A stretch of 64,000 nt of DNA, taken from the NCBI RefSeq assembly GCF_047948215.1, contig NC_134456.1, forward strand, positions 85,514,515-85,578,514, in the 5' to 3' direction. The position numbers and the translations under genes were made by a program. This DNA is from Lycorma delicatula. Taxonomy: Eukaryota > Arthropoda > Insecta > Hemiptera > Fulgoridae. Within the stretch, counting starts at the first letter, position 1. Each line of letters starts with the position of its first letter. The notes beneath the pieces were generated by a model. That model did no database searches, had not been told where the DNA came from, and saw only the letters and a program-made list of their open reading frames with translations. This document shows, one piece after another, positions 41,001 through 44,780 of the stretch.

Positions 41001-42625
41001 ACCGTCTATTACTCTGATTATTATTGTGGTAGTAATTACTATGATTAATATTTGTTTATTTACCATTTTTCATTAATTGTTTTTTTGTTGTTGCTTATTA
41101 TTAATATTTTTATTATCATTGTCATTATGTTATGTTTTTAACCAATAAACTGTAATTATATAAATTATATGCTGATTATTATAATCAACATATATTGAGA
41201 GATTGATAATTTAGAAAAATTATCAATCTCTCAATATATGTTGATCGAGCCACGAACACGCGACAATGTATATTTCAAAATTTTATCCTGATCAGTTTAC
41301 AAAGCTCTTGGACTACAATCAGGTTATAATTTTAAAAGTATTTAAATCTAATAAATTAAATATGTAGTGAAATCCTACAGTTTCAAAGAAGACACACATA
41401 GACAATCTATGTTTCAATCTATTTAAGACAATCTATTTTCTAAAATTAATTTTTGGACTCCGAACGTTTTTAATACATTTATTTTCATCAAAATCTCAAA
41501 AAATTTCATGATCGCATGATTTTGGATAATATTATTAAAGTTTTCATATGAAAATGTAAATTAGGATTAAGTATCATTTATTAGTAAATATTTTCCATCA
41601 TTTTATTACACAGGTTTATTAAAAAAAAATTTAATAACGAAATTATTGAAGTCTGAATAAACACCCAATAATTTAGAAAATATCACGAAATAATACCTCT
41701 ATATAAGTATTATAAAAAAAAAAAACTGGCAAAGTATTTCTCAATTTTCCCAGCAAATAAAAGAATTTTTATTAAATCTAACACCCCGCTTCAATAGAGG
41801 CTAAAATAAAAAAAACTAAATTTTCAAAAACGTTTTATACATTTTAGTTCAATCTATAATTTAAAAATATTGTAGATGTTTCTTGATAGCTTTATATATA
41901 AAGATTAAAATTTTCAAAAAAATATTTGAAGAATATTATAACGAAGGAAGAAAGAACAAAAAAAACATATATTTCAATTTTTGAAAGGTGGGGTTTGATG
42001 TTTTGAAAACAGTTTTTTTTGATTATTTATATATCCATTGTAAGTAACAAATTTGCTTTAACAAAGTTTTCTCTAAAACAGCTCAGAAGAAAATCAAAAT
42101 AGTTTTACCGCGAAAATCCCACCCCCTTAATGAAATGAATGATCATCAATGCCCCATAGATAGAAATATTTGGGCAAAATTTGAAAAAACAATCGGTTTG
42201 GACAATCCTGTGATATAAGGCCAAAAGCAGTGCGACACAGATACGTACGCATTTATATACGTATATATGATTTTGGGTCTAAATAAACTAATTGGATCTC
42301 AAAACGTAAGGATTTGCAAAAAAACTTTACATGATCAACGCACTTTCCCCTTTAATTTAGCTATTCCAGCTGTATTAGCCAGGAAAAAACAAAATATATA
42401 AACTTATGATTTAAGCGAACTTATTTGTCAAAATTCTTTTTTTGTTAGTTTTTTGCATTTGTTTCAGGAGCATATGGGTCTCCATACGCAGCTCATTCTC
42501 TTTCATGGTCAAGTAATAAAGAAAATGGTTGTAACGGTGTAATGTATGCTAAAGTATGGACACCTGAAGATCCAAGAGCCAATAAGAATTGTTCAAACAG
42601 TGAAAATGGTGGTAGCAGCTACTGA
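4214..42625 (+). CDS. Fer1: Fer1/PTF1A-type bHLH transcription factor, whole gene (4 coding exons)
   Basis: Join of 4214-4376, 11983-12152, 16830-16983 and 42468-42625: 645 nt, 214 residues plus TGA. All three introns have GT...AG ends (phases 1, 0, 1) and the frame closes exactly. Domains: a Ser/acidic N-terminus (about 1-54); the bHLH at about 75-130, with basic region [16 protein letters not shown], loop [12 protein letters not shown] and helix 2 [18 protein letters not shown]; a basic linker (about 131-162); and a C-terminus with HSLSW and VWTPEDPR. This combination is diagnostic of the PTF1A/Fer1 family. Family knowledge: class II bHLH proteins pair with an E protein (Daughterless in flies), bind E-boxes in the nucleus and specify cell fate; vertebrate PTF1A also binds RBPJ. 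The first ATG is preceded by an acceptor, so an upstream 5' UTR exon is inferred but not located. The coding exons show no disabling change. The introns total about 37.8 kb and are mostly transposon-derived. Confidence 0.95.
4377..4553. other. Start of Fer1 intron 1
   Basis: Short AT-rich stretch between the exon 1 donor and the mariner insertion. Nothing else recognised. Confidence 0.6.
4556..5839 (-). mobile_element. mariner-family DNA transposon with both TIRs
   Basis: A 1284-bp element flanked by TA at 4554-4555 and 5840-5841. The ends match as imperfect inverted repeats (CGAGGTATGTTCAGAAGTTA against CGAGGTGTTTCAAAAAGCAA on the other strand). Length, TA target and D,D34D-type transposase are typical of mariner. 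It lies in Fer1 intron 1, antisense to the gene. Confidence 0.93.
4740..5659 (-). pseudogene. mariner transposase, broken
   Basis: Two adjacent minus-strand frames make up most of a transposase. 5090-5659 holds the paired HTH half ([20 protein letters not shown] and [10 protein letters not shown], a WVxHEL-linker-like region, then the first catalytic Asp near [11 protein letters not shown]). 4740-5084 holds the second part, with [12 protein letters not shown] (second Asp) and [17 protein letters not shown] (third Asp). The last motif would usually be SPDLAPCDF, so the region has drifted. A stop or frameshift at about 5085-5090 separates the halves, so a non-functional copy is inferred. Confidence 0.9.
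5842..6125. other. AT-rich intron sequence
   Basis: No recognisable gene or repeat. Confidence 0.5.
6126..6830 (+). repeat. Noncoding repeat family F, copy A (short form)
   Basis: Starts with CGTCGCAGCTTCACCCGTGC and includes GGTTCATTAAACTCATTCCT, TTCAATTTATAAAAACTATC and a block ending in a run near TTACACACGCC. The same ordered blocks recur at 6890-8200 and 54520-55375. It lacks the central roughly 450 bases of the longer copies. No coding capacity seen. Confidence 0.75.
6866..6893. repeat. (AT)n tract
   Basis: AT dinucleotide run separating family F copies A and B. Confidence 0.85.
6890..8200 (+). repeat. Noncoding repeat family F, copy B, interrupted by a SINE
   Basis: About 1.0 kb of family F excluding the SINE at 7541-7829. 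It shares with copy C (54520-55375) blocks such as TTTCTTCAGAGCAACACTTT, GGTTCTTAGCGTTACC and CAGTGGCTGTGT followed by GTACACC. The 5' end resembles copy A (GGCTTCGCCCGAGCTATTTG). No long open frame. Confidence 0.75.
7541..7829 (+). mobile_element. tRNA-derived SINE, family A, full length
   Basis: The head has a Pol III A-box-like GTTGGTGTAGTGATG and a B box GTTCAAGTCC; the body includes GGTTGGGTTTCAATTAACC; the 3' tail ends near GTAAACAGGAAAAAG. Target duplication: AGATATTTATCTG at 7522-7534 and AGATATCTATCAG at 7830-7842. The open frame over the body is not a gene. Confidence 0.9.
8357..8410. repeat. Compound (AT)n(GC)n(GT)n microsatellite
   Basis: About 35 bases of AT followed by GCGCGCGC and GTGTGTGT. 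Low-complexity open frames on the minus strand come from it. Confidence 0.9.
8411..9440. other. Intron 1 stretch with transposon-tail-like sequence
   Basis: Mostly AT-rich and unassigned. 9195-9295 has the wording common to insect repeat tails (TCAAAATTTCATAAAAATCG then CGTACATACGTACG). No coding region recognised. Confidence 0.4.
9443..10030. repeat. Foldback family G, rearranged partial copy
   Basis: 9447-9510 matches the outer terminus of the complete element at 25008-26305 (TGATGTAGACACCACATGAC, then CCTTGTACACCTATTAAATT). From about 9880 the inner left-arm sequence resumes (AAAATTTTATTTCACTAATA, then TTATTGTAAAAC). Between them about 370 bases include GGTTCGAATCCGACTTCAT, which in other copies lies in the opposite arm, so the copy is rearranged. 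Confidence 0.7.
10038..10067. repeat. (AT)n microsatellite
   Basis: About 28 bases of AT repeats. Confidence 0.9.
10384..11558. repeat. Inverted-repeat unit bounded by direct repeats
   Basis: Similar segments at 10384-10430 and 11512-11558 (GGAATGTACTGATCACCAGC against GGAATGTACCGATCACTAGC, both followed by a CCGATTCGTTAGT word) are in the same orientation. Between them arms 11047-11239 and 11269-11456 are inverted (AATTTTAGAACGGTATGTCA against a GGTCCTAAAATTATT segment; TTTGACAACAAACTTTG against CAAAGTTTGTTGTCAAA), with a 29-base loop. 10540-10960 between the left direct repeat and the arm is GC-elevated and unassigned. No protein. Confidence 0.75.
11608..11728 (+). repeat. Repeat family H, copy 1
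   Basis: GCATTTCTCCCGTCACCACC, a GACCGAATGTCTGTG word and CAGTTTAGCGACCAGTGTCC recur in order at 49357-49478. At the second site it lies just downstream of a LINE C-terminal fragment, but on the opposite strand. Function unknown. Confidence 0.65.
11729..11982. other. End of Fer1 intron 1
   Basis: AT-rich except for a GC-rich patch at 11825-11895 (GACGCCGCCGGCCAGAGCAA onward), then the polypyrimidine tract of the exon 2 acceptor. Confidence 0.6.
11983..12152 (+). CDS. Fer1: Fer1 coding exon 2 (basic region, helix 1, loop)
   Basis: The acceptor is a long T tract followed by AACAG ending at 11982; the donor is AAG|GTAATT at 12153. It encodes residues 55-111, comprising the basic DNA-binding region ([13 protein letters not shown]), helix 1 ([13 protein letters not shown]) and the family-specific loop [11 protein letters not shown]. 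The N-L-R-E-R-R-R residues are the bHLH E-box contact positions. It ends in phase 0 between the loop Lys and the Val that starts helix 2. Confidence 0.97.
12440..12550 (+). repeat. GC-rich repeat family C, copy 2
   Basis: ACATCCCAACCCCGTAGGGG, GAAGACACCCGCCTTGTGAC and GCCCTGATGGGCTTTAACGG in the same order as the other copies. Lies in Fer1 intron 2. Confidence 0.65.
12776..12895 (+). repeat. GC-rich repeat family C, copy 3
   Basis: ATATCCTGACTCCTGTAGAG, CCCCTTGTGACGGTCTCGAT and AACCCTGATTGGCTTTACCG. It lies only 226 bases after copy 2 in the same orientation. The 123-residue open frame running through it (12696-13067) has no recognisable family. Confidence 0.6.
12896..13641. other. Unassigned intron 2 sequence
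   Basis: Less AT-rich than its surroundings and contains several open frames without recognisable motifs. Probably untranslated or decayed LINE sequence belonging with the fragment at 13642-13872. Confidence 0.35.
13642..13872 (-). pseudogene. LINE C-terminal fragment (R1/I-like zinc-knuckle region)
   Basis: Minus-strand frame with [20 protein letters not shown], then [40 protein letters not shown]. The pattern L-x-GHG ... C ... D-x-x-H-V-L-x-x-x-P-x-Y-x-x-x-R is the domain after the RNase H or thumb in R1- and I-like LINEs. One expected Cys is Tyr and another is missing, so it is decayed. Confidence 0.6.
13959..14145. repeat. 187-bp hairpin element (MITE-like)
   Basis: Arms of about 83 bases. 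Left: AGTGGCCTACAGTGCGTCAA, AAGCAGCGGTCTCATAAACG, a TTTTTATGTAGGAATA segment. The right arm is its near complement, ending GGCCACT at 14145. A few mismatches suggest age. No coding. Confidence 0.85.
14515..16145. repeat. Noncoding repeat family E, copy 1, with nested foldback
   Basis: Shares with 57345-58725 the ordered blocks AGTTCGTTAGAACTTCGCCG, GAACCGCGGGAGCCGCGATT (variant in copy 2), ACGAATCGCGCCGCTAG, GAAAGTACTGAAGATGAAAC and GTATTAGTTTACAAGAGATT. It continues into the 684-bp foldback 15459-16142. A local array of ACTTCGC words is present at 14563-14598. No protein recognised. Confidence 0.75.
15459..16142. repeat. 684-bp foldback, family E copy 1
   Basis: Left arm begins TCAATGAAATTGTAAACCGT then ACGGTAAGAGTCTCGCA; right arm ends TGCGAGACTCTTATCGTACG then GTTTACAATTTCATTG. 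Internal words also mirror (ACAATAGATATACAATAATA against TATTATTGTATATCTATTGT). Arms are about 300 bases. The small open frame at 15904-16086 lies within an arm and is not considered a gene. Confidence 0.9.
16146..16829. other. End of Fer1 intron 2
   Basis: AT-rich. No gene or clear repeat before the exon 3 acceptor. Confidence 0.5.
16830..16983 (+). CDS. Fer1: Fer1 coding exon 3 (helix 2 and basic linker)
   Basis: Acceptor TTTTTATGTAG ends at 16829 and donor GAG|GTATGT begins at 16984. It encodes residues 112-162: helix 2 ([19 protein letters not shown]), then a linker rich in Arg and Lys ([17 protein letters not shown]). The reading frame from exon 2 continues without adjustment. The exon ends in phase 1 with a single G, which exon 4 completes to a Gly codon. 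Confidence 0.95.
17106..17399 (-). mobile_element. tRNA-derived SINE, family A
   Basis: Reads on the minus strand from the head (CCGGGTTGGTCTAGTGGTGA-like near 17399) to the tail near TTTCCTGTTTAGCC. Target duplication TGAGGGCAAAGTCT at 17092-17105 and TGAGGGCACAGTCT at 17400-17413, one difference. In Fer1 intron 3. Confidence 0.92.
17630..18770 (-). pseudogene. R1-like LINE 3' fragment (RT thumb to zinc knuckle)
   Basis: 18374-18739 encodes [20 protein letters not shown], then [24 protein letters not shown]: the thumb region. 17836-18192 encodes the C-terminal domain, with [40 protein letters not shown] and CRRWEEHR (Cys-x2-Cys ... His-x4-Cys). The frames are separated by stops and a shift at about 18190-18380. 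Palm and endonuclease are lost, as expected of 5'-truncation. Inserted antisense to Fer1. Confidence 0.85.
18809..18843. repeat. Perfect hairpin, 15-base arms
   Basis: GATGTAGTCCGCTGC, loop ACACA, then the exact complement. It lies at the upstream edge of the LINE fragment. Confidence 0.95.
18875..18914. repeat. Perfect hairpin, 18-base arms
   Basis: AATTTTAGATAACGATTT, loop TCTT, exact complement. 31 bases from the preceding hairpin. Confidence 0.95.
18950..19790 (+). repeat. Noncoding repeat family D, copy 1
   Basis: Ordered matches with 59010-59580: CGGATCTTGACGTTTTGA-like, CCTAAATCACCTTATATTTT, a CATTGATACCATTAAATTTT block, CTAATTAAGGTCTTATTTTT, AACAATTAAAAAATAATAAT, AAGGAGCGCTAGGTAGCACT and AAGTTGCGTGTGTAAGCCGT. 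About 190 bases at 19535-19725 are absent from copy 2. No coding. Confidence 0.75.
19959..20060. repeat. Palindrome with (AT)n core plus adjoining (AT)n
   Basis: CCTGACATTACTGTCATT at 19960 runs into an AT core and returns as its exact complement ending at 20017. Total about 60 bases with perfect outer arms. A second (AT)n run follows directly. Confidence 0.95.
20409..20566 (-). mobile_element. tRNA-derived SINE, family B
   Basis: Minus-strand head GGCCTCCGTGGCGGGACTGG, TAGCGTCTCGGCCTTTCATC and GGTTCGAATCCCGG (perfect B box) is clearly tRNA-like, but its acceptor arm pairs poorly and no CCA-compatible end is formed. The body is short and the tail reads CATCCTCTAAAGCAATACC and GGTTAAAC. Target duplication TCTTCAAATATTT at 20396-20408 and TCTTCAAGTATTT at 20567-20579. 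Confidence 0.88.
20580..22317. other. Unassigned intron 3 sequence
   Basis: AT-rich without recognised genes. 21750-22080 is GC-elevated, with no matching repeat elsewhere in the window. Open frames at 21738-21983 and 21767-21967 overlap on opposite strands and resemble no family I know. Confidence 0.4.
22318..23315 (+). pseudogene. Decayed mariner remnant
   Basis: The left end CATTCAATAATTAAATAGAC at 22321 matches the TIR of the mariner at 62271-63566. Downstream the + strand reads, with many stops, [26 protein letters not shown], then [11 protein letters not shown]. These align with VKPAIREKHYGSQRKGVILL, HDN and YSPDLAPSDFH of that element. The right TIR was not found. Confidence 0.8.
23316..25007. 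other. Unassigned intron 3 sequence
   Basis: Contains (AT)n at 24294-24317. The 103-residue frame at 23743-24054 overlaps another on the opposite strand and shows no family motif. No gene supported. Confidence 0.45.
25008..26305. mobile_element. Complete foldback element, family G (about 1.3 kb)
   Basis: Two arms of about 640 bases meet near 25685-25700. Termini: TAATGTGGACACCACATGAC at 25022 and its near complement by about 26290. Mirrored inner blocks include AAAACCGAAACTTTTCGCG against CGCGAAAAATTTCGGTTTT, GGATATTTCCGCTGAAATCT against AGATTTCAACGGAAATATCC, and TTCAGTCGATTACAAT against ATTACAATCGACTGAA. The centre carries CTTCCTTTACTTCGTACAAG mirrored. A B-box-like CAGTTCGAATC lies in the right arm at 26031. 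No transposase, so non-autonomous. Confidence 0.9.
26700..27002 (-). mobile_element. tRNA-derived SINE, family A, nested in a LINE
   Basis: Full-length minus-strand copy with target duplication TAGTGTCCTAAATACT at 26684-26699 and TAGTGTCCTGAATACT at 27003-27018. It is younger than the LINE it interrupts. Confidence 0.93.
27841..28100. repeat. GC-rich insertion of unknown class
   Basis: Begins with the perfect 18-base palindrome TCCCCCACTAGTGGGGGA (27841-27858) and continues GC-rich (CCGCCGCCCACCCGCGCAAG and similar) in an AT-rich setting. It separates RT from the C-terminal part of the LINE. No open frame or match elsewhere in the window. Confidence 0.5.
29323..29386. repeat. Short AT tract and tight hairpin
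   Basis: (AT)n at about 29326-29343 followed by ATTTTAGATTACATA, a short TTTA spacer and its complement TATGTAATCTAAAAT. The wider 46-base hairpin has one mismatch. Confidence 0.85.
29465..31680 (-). pseudogene. Jockey-like non-LTR retrotransposon, 5'-truncated, with poly(A)
   Basis: The minus-strand 3' end is a poly(A) (T run at 29467-29484) preceded by AATAAAGG-type signal sequence. Reading down: RT fingers at 30912-31130 ([35 protein letters not shown]); palm at 30585-30893 ([32 protein letters not shown]); core at 30383-30637 ([28 protein letters not shown]); C-terminus at 29834-30088 ([40 protein letters not shown]). This order and the APW-F/Y-x-RN motif are Jockey. The catalytic YADD is intact, but stops and frameshifts separate the frames. 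The endonuclease is missing. Confidence 0.92.
31805..32110 (-). mobile_element. tRNA-derived SINE, family A
   Basis: Full-length minus-strand copy from the CCGGGTTGGTCTAGTGGTTA head to the CCTGTTTAGCC tail. Target duplication TTCGTAATAAATTAACT at 31788-31804 and TTCGTAATAATTTAACT at 32111-32127. It separates the Jockey fragment from the pogo-like remnant. Confidence 0.93.
32111..32860 (-). pseudogene. pogo/Tigger-like (DDE_1) transposase remnant
   Basis: Minus-strand pieces in changing frames read [20 protein letters not shown], then a motif aligning with WMDEELVLDWIKSVWERR of relatives, [20 protein letters not shown] (relatives: VIPGGLTSLLQPLDV), a KSFKKCGISNALDGSEDD-like piece and DL near 32125. 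These are conserved blocks of the pogo-type DDE transposase. Many stops make it inactive. TIRs not identified. Confidence 0.75.
32861..33900. other. Unassigned intron 3 sequence
   Basis: AT-rich. Open frames at 33352-33555 and 33533-33787 have no recognised motifs. Confidence 0.45.
34200..34990 (-). pseudogene. R1-clade LINE 3' fragment
   Basis: Minus strand: [17 protein letters not shown] at about 34945, [60 protein letters not shown] and RERQ at 34730-34880, then after gaps [20 protein letters not shown] at about 34400-34440. This is the thumb-to-zinc-knuckle part of an R1-type [16 protein letters not shown] followed by AYRTVS is characteristic. Higher GC than its surroundings. Frameshifts and a missing upstream RT show a truncated copy. 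It is a different lineage from the R1-like pieces at 17.6-18.8 kb by sequence. Confidence 0.88.
34991..36590. other. Unassigned intron 3 sequence with a GC-elevated island
   Basis: Mostly AT-rich. 35740-36000 is GC-elevated, not repeated in the window, and has an E-box CAGCTG at 35961-35966. 36429-36478 has three tandem-like copies of an ACGTTAATTGA word. No gene. Confidence 0.4.
36592..37215 (+). pseudogene. Decayed mariner remnant, 5' half
   Basis: The left end TTCAATAATTACAGAGATAA at 36593 resembles the mariner TIRs at 22318 and 62271. The following 550 bases align by eye with 22340-22800: GTGGAAGAACAGTGTACTAT against GTAGAAGAACAGTGTAACGT, and TTTAAATCAGACAGAACAAA against TTTAAATCGGGTAGAAAATC. 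Only the N-terminal DNA-binding half is represented. Confidence 0.7.
37330..39245 (-). pseudogene. LINE 5' half: ORF1 with PHD-like finger, then endonuclease
   Basis: Minus strand from 39195: [36 protein letters not shown] and CAIC, a Cys4-His-Cys3 PHD-like arrangement. Next come a Lys-rich stretch, a coiled coil ([31 protein letters not shown]; 38800-38998) and [20 protein letters not shown] then DIDVCHRL (38553-38756). After a SINE, endonuclease pieces follow: [40 protein letters not shown] (37600-37806), [19 protein letters not shown] and EDINLHLL down to about 37390. This matches CR1/Jockey-type LINEs. Frameshifts are present. Same strand as the RT half at 26340-29050. Confidence 0.83.
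38184..38473 (+). mobile_element. tRNA-derived SINE, family A, nested in LINE ORF1/EN
   Basis: Full-length plus-strand copy (ACCGAGTTGGTCTAGTGATG head, GGCTAACAAGGAAAAAGAG tail). Target duplication AGGTTCTTCGTTGAG at 38169-38183 and 38474-38488, exact. Confidence 0.94.
39351..39658 (-). mobile_element. tRNA-derived SINE, family A, first of a tandem pair
   Basis: Minus-strand copy bounded by ATAAGCAAGCCAAAACT (39334-39350) and ATAAGCAAGCCATAACT (39659-39675). The head end carries a G run at 39645-39656. Confidence 0.92.
39676..39932 (-). mobile_element. tRNA-derived SINE, family A, second of a tandem pair, internally deleted
   Basis: Minus-strand copy bounded by the shared middle repeat at 39659-39675 and TTAAGCAAGCCATAACT at 39933-39949. 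It lacks about 40 internal bases: AGAGGAT joins directly to CTTGTAGATTCTCAG, with the ATGATATGTATGAGTGTAAA part missing. Confidence 0.92.
39950..40679. other. Unassigned sequence, less AT-rich
   Basis: 40070-40650 is moderately GC and transcript-like (for example ATGAGAGGCTGCGATGTGAG) but has no long open frame. It could be part of an LTR or an untranslated leader; no partner repeat was found in the window. Confidence 0.35.
40680..40805. repeat. Two adjacent perfect hairpins with local duplications
   Basis: 40680-40714: CTTATCTACTGTAC, loop of 7, exact complement. 40760-40805: AACACTTTTAATCACTAGTC, loop ATACAA, exact 20-base complement. Between and across them ACAGTAGATAA occurs twice (40703, 40751) and TACTTAATAGA occurs twice. 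Confidence 0.95.
41184..41245. repeat. Perfect hairpin, 29-base arms
   Basis: ATCAACATATATTGAGAGAT then TGATAATTT, loop AGAA, exact 29-base complement ending at 41245. Confidence 0.96.
41246..42467. other. End of Fer1 intron 3
   Basis: AT-rich. 42160-42270 resembles generic insect repeat tails (GGGCAAAATTTGAAAAAACA then ATACGTACGC). Nothing coding before the exon 4 acceptor. Confidence 0.45.
42468..42625 (+). CDS. Fer1: Fer1 terminal coding exon 4 (tryptophan motifs)
   Basis: The acceptor is a T-rich tract with GTTTCAG ending at 42467. It encodes residues 163-214 and ends at TGA 42623-42625. It carries HSLSW at 172-176 and KVWTPEDPR at 191-199, the conserved C-terminal block of PTF1A/Fer1 proteins. 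In vertebrate PTF1A the tryptophans of this block mediate binding to RBPJ or RBPJL; use with insect Su(H) is inferred. The tail ([12 protein letters not shown]) is short. The exon lies 25.5 kb from exon 3, so gene predictors could easily miss it. Confidence 0.93.
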
Positions 42626-43160
42626 TTGGCCGGGAAGTTCCGCTACGGACGTAAGAAAACCTGTCCAATGCGGCTGTAATATTATTACGCTCGTAATTTT
42701 TTTTTATAATACAATATTTTTTTAGTATTAACATTCAATTTGAACAGAAAAACTCCATCAGTAATAATACAAAATTTCAATTATTATTCTTATGCAACTT
42801 GCATCTTATTTATTACTGCCGGAAACTTCTGCTTGGATTAATTAGTTGTGATAGTCAAAATATATTATTTTGAATCTATTAAAATAGTATTTAAATTTAT
42901 TTATTGTGAAGAACGGATAAAAAAAGATAATGTTTTTGGTTACCGATGTACATATTATCTTATCTCTAAAAGACTACAGTAATTTTGGTTCTTACGCTCA
43001 GGTATAGTGGGTATTTTATTCGATTAAATTTTTGTTGATATACAATATTGCTATTAATTGTAGTGTATTTTCTATTCTTAGAAATTTGTTGTACAAAGAT
43101 GATTTATTTAGATTTGAAATCGCATTAACGATTGCTTGTAAATAAAATTAATAACTTCAT
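42626..43160 (+). other. Putative Fer1 3' UTR
   Basis: AT-rich DNA after the Fer1 stop with no recognised repeat until the pogo-like TIR at 43358. An AATAAA hexamer at 43141-43146 is a candidate polyadenylation signal. The true 3' end is not determined. The span 43161-43357 also shows nothing beyond a small imperfect tandem of a GTTACGTAA-like word around 43183-43225. Confidence 0.35.
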
Positions 43161-43357
43161 TTACCACACCTTCGATTACGTGAGTCGTTACGTAAGAGTT
43201 ACGCAAGAGTCGTTACGTAACAGTTTACTTACTATTCGGTTTAGTAATATATCTACGTTTAACTTTCAGTAAATAGCAAAAAAGACAAAGTATATGCTAT
43301 CGCTCATTTATGGAAGATAATTTATGAATAAAAAAAAAGTATCTACCATAACTAATA

Positions 43358-44251
43358 CAGTCAAACCTCCTTAAATCGAACCTCCTTAATTCGAATAACT
43401 CCCTAAATCGAATATTTACTTTACCCTCTTGAAAAATCCTCTTTAAATCGAATTAAATCACCTCCTTTATTCGATAATTTCGAGGACTTGGTATACATAC
43501 GAGTATATTTCTTTGATGAAAAGGTTTTCAATAAAAAATTTACATACTGTACACGATTTCCAAAAAAGTATATAGCAGTAAATTCAATTTAATAGTGTAT
43601 AAAATCAAGATGAATTTGTAGACCTTTCTCAATTTCAGAAGAATGGAGTGTAATTTTTAAAAACTCTAACATTAGTATGGACGAAATTTCATTTGACTTG
43701 TTCGCACATTTTGATGATGATATTGCAGTTAATGCCACTCCAACCGATGATATCATCGCCTCTGTGTCACATTTAACTATCGGTAAGAATTCTGATGAAG
43801 AAGACGAAACGGAACAAGTAGAAATTATAGTTACAGAAAAAAACGCGAAATCGGCAATAAATAACCTTCGAACATTCTTCAAAAGTTCAAGCAAAGTAGA
43901 AGATTGAGTATTTAGTGCATTAGTGAAGATAGAAAATACCCTTGATTTTCAAATCTGCCACAAAAAACTAAAAAAGAAAAAATACTTTTTTTTTTATAAA
44001 TAATTAAATATTGTACTGTATTATTATTTTTTTTAATGTTTATGTAATACTATACACATTTTGTCTTTTCCAACGTAATTTAGTACTCTAGTACATTATT
44101 ACAGATTAACATAAATTTTTATTAATTTATCAAATTTTTCTATACAATTTTTTAGTTTCATTATTTTACCTCTAATTACAAAATTCCCTAAATCGAAAAA
44201 AAATATTGGTCCCTTGAGATTCGAATTAGAGAAGTTATTAAGAGAGGAATT
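43358..44251 (+). mobile_element. pogo/Tigger-like element, internally deleted
   Basis: The left terminus CAGTCAAACCTCCTTAAATC, then TTCGAATAACTCCCTAAATC, is typical of Tigger-type TIRs. The right side carries the complementary words CCCTAAATCGAAAA and GATTCGAATTAGAGAAGTT. At about 0.9 kb it is much shorter than an autonomous element and retains only the transposase C-terminus. Confidence 0.8.
43677..43907 (+). pseudogene. Tigger-like transposase C-terminal fragment
   Basis: Frame with MDEISFDLFAHFDDDIAVNA, TPTDDIIASVS, an acidic run NSDEEDETEQVE, then AKSAINNLRTFFKSSSKVED and a stop. An acidic stretch followed by A-x2-A-x2-x-L-R-x-F-F is the usual C-terminal tail of Tigger/jerky-type transposases. 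The DNA-binding and DDE domains are absent. A host function is unlikely because TIR-like ends flank it. Confidence 0.75.
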
Positions 44252-44745
44252 ACGAGTTATTAAGTTTCAAACAGGTCGGAAATGATGTATAACAGTATAT
44301 ATATCTGTCCTTCAAATTCGTCCAAATTAAAAAAAAAATATCACCTCAATACAATGTCTACATACATGTGAAGTGAGAGGTTATTAGAGAGGTATACGTG
44401 GAATTTATAATAAAAATTAAACATTTGAAAAAACCTAAAATCAATTCATTAAATTAATAAGTTTTGTGTAAAGTCATTATCGGAACGCATAACAAGTTGC
44501 AAAGCCTTCTTAACTGAATATCAATCGATATAACAACTAATAATATTATTTAATTAATCATTGTGTGTATAATACATTGCACGTATACATCACTGTATGT
44601 ATCTATGTATGCATTGAGGTGATAAATATTTTTTTTTTAATTATACTTTTAATTTACTTTTAATTTTTAATTTAATTATACTTTTTTTAAATTAATTACT
44701 GTTGTTACACATCATTTCCGACCTGATTGAAACTTAATAACTCGT
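44252..44745. mobile_element. 494-bp foldback element (MITE-like)
   Basis: Arms of about 100 bases: ACGAGTTATTAAGTTTCAAA, then CAGGTCGGAAATGATGTATA on the left, mirrored by CATCATTTCCGACCTGATTG and AAACTTAATAACTCGT on the right; AATATCACCTCAATAC is mirrored by TGCATTGAGGTGATA. The middle is AT-rich with no open frame. It abuts the right end of the pogo-like element. Confidence 0.88.
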
Positions 44746-44780
44746 TGGTAACGTTAAAAATAATGATTTGTCTTATCAAT

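Noticed and set aside
43589..43894. Minus-strand 101-residue frame
   Set aside because: Shadow of the Tigger-like C-terminal frame on the + strand, whose acidic codons mirror to Ser/Phe-rich sequence.
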